DNA from: Chrysoperla carnea
Taxonomy: Eukaryota > Arthropoda > Insecta > Neuroptera > Chrysopidae
DNA: 64,000 nucleotides
Direction of reading: 5' to 3'
Assembly (NCBI RefSeq): GCF_905475395.1
Contig: NC_058338.1
Coordinates: forward strand, 44,241,935-44,305,934
Shown: positions 59,637-64,000 of the stretch, piece by piece
How positions within the stretch are numbered: the first letter of the stretch is position 1
Layout of the letters: each line of letters begins with the position of its first letter
The notes under the pieces: model-generated
Database searches by the model: none
What the model saw: only the letters and a program-made list of their open reading frames with translations
Told to the model about the DNA's origin: nothing
Position numbers and translations under genes: made by a program

Positions 59637-62600
59637 ATGGCTGAGAAATGTTGTGTACCGGGTTGTAAAACAAAAAAAAGTGAGAAAGTTACATTTTTTC
59701 CAGTGCCTGTTAATTCTATAATGCGAAAAGCATGGGAAAATCGTATTTCTGGCAAAAAATTAGCAGATTCCGATCATGTTTGTGCTAAGCACTTCCTCAT
59801 GAAAGATGTTTTTGTTAAACAGGTACATATAAACCTGTTTTTAAAGGTTCATAATTCATAAAACTATCATAGTTTTTAATAAATTTTGAACATATATTAT
59901 AGGGTGGTACACCAAAACTTAAAGTTACTGCTACTCCAATTATTCCAAAAGTTGAAAATAAAGAAGATGTATCAACTTCAACAAATCATAGGAAAATAAA
60001 AGTACGAAAATTTGCACAAGAAATTCCTACCCCTACAATAGTAAAAAAAGAAAAGCCAAAAGAACAACAACAGTATCCTTTAATAGATATACAAAAACAA
60101 GATGATCAATCGGTCACAAAATCAAAAAAATCCAAGAAAAAAAAGTGAATATCAGCCCTGTATAATTATAGCTGAAATTTTGTTTTAACAAAAATTTATT
60201 TTTTTACAGGAATCCAAAAAAAGGTTGCACAGTAGTTGATCCATTAGATATAAAGAATGAACCCAATCAAGATTTGATTAACCCTTTAAGTGGCTGTGTG
60301 GCTTACAATGACTCAACTCAAATATTTTCTTACAGGTAAATAGTTGATTTGTGTTCTTCACATTTTTATACCATGTATATATGAAATATACATGGTATAT
60401 TAAGTTTAGTTCCAAGTGTGTAACGCTTAAAAATATTGATGCTACGAACAATATTTTGGTATAGGTGTTCATAGAATCATCTAATTAGTCCATTTCCGGT
60501 TGTCTGTCTGTCGTCTGTCATCACGATTACTCAAAAACGAAAAGAGATATCAGGCTGAAATTTTAGCGTGCTGAGAAATTAAAAAGTGAGGTCAAGTTCG
60601 TAAATGAGCAACATAGGTCACTTGGGTCTTGGGTCCATAGGACCTATCTTGTAAACCGTTAAAGATAGAACAAAAGCTTAAATATAAAAAATACTCCTTA
60701 AAAAAAAAATAACCAACTTTTGTTTGAAGCATTTTTTTTTGTAAACATCACTGTTTATCCGTGAGGGCGCAAATTAAGTGTTAATTGTATAGTATGTATT
60801 ATATGGGGATATCAGTTATGTATAAGTGACATGTTTGTATGTGTAATGTGCTAAAGAAATCAACTGTCTATGCATGGTATTTCAACAATTAACTCAGACA
60901 ATTGTTTGTTTTCACTTGTTAAAATTTATTTTATTGTTGAATTTTAATAATTTATAATAAAAATTAATAATTTTAGTGATATGGACACAAATGACGTGAA
61001 ACCAAAAGATAGATTAGCAATATTAGAAGCAGAAAATTTACAATTAAAAACAAAATATTCACAATTAATAAATGATTATGTACAAATGAAAACAGAAAAA
61101 ATTCAATTGAAAGCTGAACTGGATGCAGCACTGGCAGCGAATCAAAAACTTATTATTGTGAAAAACAGTTTAGTGACCACAATTCAAACACTTGGAAAAA
61201 GTGAGTGTTTAGTTTTTTCTCAAGAGATACTCGCTCTCAAAATTTGGCACTCCAAAGAACACAAAAAAGAAAATGGGAAACTGTTTCATGACATGAAACC
61301 GTCCCATGACGCGAACTTTAGTGAGGTGTTTCATATTAGACTAGTATGCGATAGAATCCCAAATATTCGCAGAAATTTCAAATGGTATATCGAAAACATT
61401 TTTTTTTATGGATAGAAAAAAATTTGTGTAACATAGTCCTTTTTCAAAAAGAAAAACATTTCTTATAAATATATTAAAGAAGGGTCAATAAAGATTTTTG
61501 ACCTCCTTTTTTATGCATGTTAGAACTTACTTTATAAGTAAGGCGTACGATGAAAGATGATGATAAGATCCATTTTTGGCCCAGGGAAGATCAGAAAAAC
61601 AAGAATTTTTCGTCTAGAGGGGAGCAAATCAGATATTTTTGGCTTAAAAATTTCACAAACACAACAGTATTTTAGCAAAAACATTTACTTACACAACTAA
61701 ATCAATTTTTGTTTGTTGGAACAAATAGAAAATAACGAAAAAATTTCACGGAAGCCGGGAGTCGAAACTGAGTTCTTTAGATACCCGCTCTAAGACGTAA
61801 CCAACTCCGTCACTTCTGCTTTATGTAAGTGACTCAAATTATATGTAACCTGTACGTGTACTTATTCCATTTGTATTTTTATGTATATAGAACACATAAA
61901 CATTCCACACTACTATATAAGTGATACAAATTACATTTTTTTTATTATGAAACTCAACTTTTACCTTTGTTTCAAAGTTTTGTTTATAGACTATATAGGT
62001 CAAAGTCGTTCATATATGACACTTTTAATAGCTTTTGTCATCTCAACACATAATTCTACTTAACATATGAGGGTGATACTGAGCACTTCATTGGATTGAC
62101 GCCTATTACGGATTTTCTTTTCAACAAATAGAAAGAAACAGAAGATATTTTGTATCTCTTATATAGAAGTATGAAATGTTTGTGTGCGCTATATACACAA
62201 ACATACAAATGGAATCATTACATATAATTTGAGCCATTTACATAGAGCGAAATAGTCGGAGTTAGTTACGTTTTAGAGCTGATATCTAGAGGACTCAGGA
62301 TAGATTTCTGGTCTCTGTGTAAAAAAATTTGAAACAAATGTATAAGTTTGGTTTCATAATAAAAACAAGTAACTAAATCAATGGTAAATTGAAGTCCCAG
62401 AGTACCTGGCTACATAACAGAGTACCTCTGTAACAAAAATTGGCATAAATGGCCAAACATGATAGAAGTTTATAATTATATTATAAACAAAGCATATTTT
62501 TAACCACAGTGCTATGGCAATAAAAAGCGTATTTTGTCATTGTTTCTTTTGGCTACAACAAGAAAACTTTAATGAATAGCGCAAAATTTTTTCATGAATA

Positions 62601-62956
62601 ATATGTACCATTTAATGTAAGTTTTTAGATTAACACTGTGCTATTGCAAACTGTTACTGGTAAAATTGAAAGCTTTATTTTTAATTTAAATTTAATGTAA
62701 ACTGTCATATTCCTAAATCAAACTATTAATTCTAGATTGGAAAGCTTTACCGGTAAATTTAAAGATATGCTTTTCAGATTATTATCGTAGATGATGAAAC
62801 CAAATACTAATTGAAGTTATTTTTTGTTTAATAGTGTCCGAGCCAGTACGTCTGACCAATGGACCAGTTTTACCGTCAACGTTACAAATCGATCCATCTA
62901 GTATACAACATCAACAACACACTGCTGAAGTTTCCGACACAATTATTGGTTTCTAA
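59637..62956 (+). CDS. THAP-type zinc-finger protein with C-terminal coiled coil, five exons
   Basis: Probable sequence-specific DNA-binding protein. Exons 59637-59822, 59903-60144, 60210-60335, 60977-61200 and 62835-62956; all introns GT-AG with consistent phase; 299 aa. The N-terminal THAP C2CH module shows Cys5 and Cys10 (KCCVPGC), Trp33 and Cys49-x2-His52 (VCAKHF), with a P-x-I region (ATPIIP, about 72-77) near the AVPTIF position of the family. Residues 80-150 are Lys/Pro/Gln-rich, with a KSKKSKKKK basic stretch that could be a nuclear signal. Residues about 195-257, from exon 4, form heptad-like AILEAENLQLKTKYSQLI and following sequence, a predicted coiled coil for dimerisation, as in other THAP proteins. 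The start is the first ATG and sets the zinc ligands at the usual distance. Introns 3 and 4 carry repeats. Confidence 0.85.
60363..60920 (+). repeat. Dispersed repeat family A, copy 6, in THAP intron 3
   Basis: Nearly full-length: hairpin taccatgtatatatgaaata/catggta at the start, tgtctgtctgtcgtctgtca tract, aacatcactgtttatccgtg block, and attgtttgttttcacttg end. It makes up most of this 641-nt intron. Confidence 0.88.
61690..61905 (-). repeat. tRNA-like-promoter repeat (SINE-like), minus copy in THAP intron 4
   Basis: On the minus strand a tRNA-like stretch reads gagttggttacgtcttagag (A-box region), agcgggtatctaaagaactc, then a B-box-like gtttcgactcc (plus 61758-61768) and cggcttccgtgaaattttt. 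About 100 bp of shared sequence precedes it. It matches 62165-62390 in inverted orientation. Confidence 0.6.
62165..62390 (+). repeat. tRNA-like-promoter repeat (SINE-like), plus copy in THAP intron 4
   Basis: Partner of 61690-61905: tacaaatggaat, ttacatataatttgag, ggagttagttacgttttaga, tatctagaggactcagga. The B-box is eroded (ggatagatttc). Together with the minus copy it forms an inverted pair about 260 bp apart within one intron. Confidence 0.6.
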
Positions 62957-64000
62957 AATAAGCATTTTAAAAAAAGTTTTTGATGTTTCCACAGTGCAGT
63001 GTGTTTTTTGTGTTCTATATACTGCTTTAGTACAAAAACAAACACTATAATTTTTTATTTTATTTTTTTATATGAAAAATATTTTTCTCTCAAGTGTACA
63101 GCGTGTTTACTAATAACTTAGATTACATCTTACATTACACTCATGTAAAAAATAATTAGGAAATTTAGGAATCTTATTTCAGTTTTATAATTCATAGACT
63201 TAAGAAGTATTATTAAAGCTGATAGATTAATCTGTGGGACCACGTTTCGCTTTACCGATTTTAATCCAAAAATTAGACATTCAAAAAATTAAGCTGCAGG
63301 CTGAAAATTTACAATTTTTCTGCAAATTGAGTTCGATATTTTTTAATAGATTTGCGAGAAAAATTTTTTTTGAAAGAACGAGAGGCTAAATTCGATTTTC
63401 TGACTGACAAATAAATTCCGATTGAATAAAAGAAACTAACGAAAATGTATGAATTTTTGGATATTTAGTTTAATTTTAAGGATTTTGCGTCCTCGAGCAA
63501 ATTCACTATTTTAGAAGGTACAAATTAAACCATATTTTTAGTCAAGAACCAAATTAAAGTTGTTAATAATTTGCAGGAAATGCAAATGTCAAAGGTATTG
63601 GCTAATTGATTGTATTCTATATTGCCACTAAACTTTCTTAATCACATATAAGAAATCTTAATCACATATAAGTTCAGTGGATAATCTATCAACATTAGCC
63701 TATCGCACATCGCGTATGCTGTCAATTCACCATTAACGGCAACTTGTGTATATTTAGCTAATAAGGACGCTTATGAGGATTAGAAAGCAAATTGGCGCGA
63801 CCGCTGATTGTTAAACGAAATATATTATTGTGATATTCATATGATATTCAAAAAATTTAATTATTAGCTTTTTACTTTAACGGTCGACATTTTACTCACA
63901 AGTGCATTTATTGGCATAATCACAATCAATGAATGAATTCTTATGTATATGAAAAGCTTGGGATTTAGCTGGTTTGAATCGAATGAGTTGATTTTTATCA
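62957..64000. other. 3' flank of the THAP gene
   Basis: No further gene seen. A 20-bp unit (cttaatcacatataagaaat) is repeated in tandem at about 63637-63672. An AATAAA at about 63424 is the clearest poly(A) hexamer downstream of the stop. Confidence 0.45.

Noticed and set aside
63970..64000. ggtttgaatcga as a tRNA B-box
   Set aside because: No matching A-box, acceptor stem or cloverleaf in the surrounding bases.

Overview
This window is nuclear DNA from an insect. It is strongly AT-rich, has few genes and is dense in repeats. Five spliced protein genes can be read with consensus GT-AG introns. Their proteins (a trypsin-fold serine protease homolog, mitochondrial PNPase, a class II Arf, AP-2 sigma and a THAP-domain protein) are typical of animals. 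A Helitron-like repeat family with a GTTT-rich 5' region suggests an insect, but the order cannot be fixed from sequence alone; Neuroptera or a related holometabolous lineage is only a guess.

Layout. 1-1.6 kb: the 3' three exons of a secreted trypsin-fold gene whose catalytic serine codon is replaced by aspartate. 1.6-45 kb: no convincing host gene. This stretch holds decayed transposable elements: a 1.27-kb foldback element, a Penelope-like element with a GIY-YIG endonuclease end, two LINE relics, several MITEs (one hAT-like with target duplications, one pogo-like flanked by TA), Helitron-like copies, and at least six dispersed repeat families with two or more copies inside the window. 45.1-53.8 kb: the complete 11-exon PNPT1-like gene on the plus strand. 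Its last intron (3.75 kb) contains a complete two-exon Arf gene on the minus strand. 55.4-57.0 kb: AP-2 sigma on the minus strand, convergent with PNPT1. 59.6-63.0 kb: a five-exon THAP-domain/coiled-coil gene on the plus strand, divergent from AP-2 sigma.

Functionally the host genes are unrelated housekeeping or regulatory genes: mitochondrial RNA turnover, Golgi/endosome coat recruitment, clathrin adaptor assembly and DNA binding. The Arf and AP-2 sigma proteins both act in vesicle traffic, but nothing here shows that their closeness matters. Exon junctions were derived by hand from reading frame and family alignment. Repeat boundaries are approximate unless terminal repeats or target duplications are stated.
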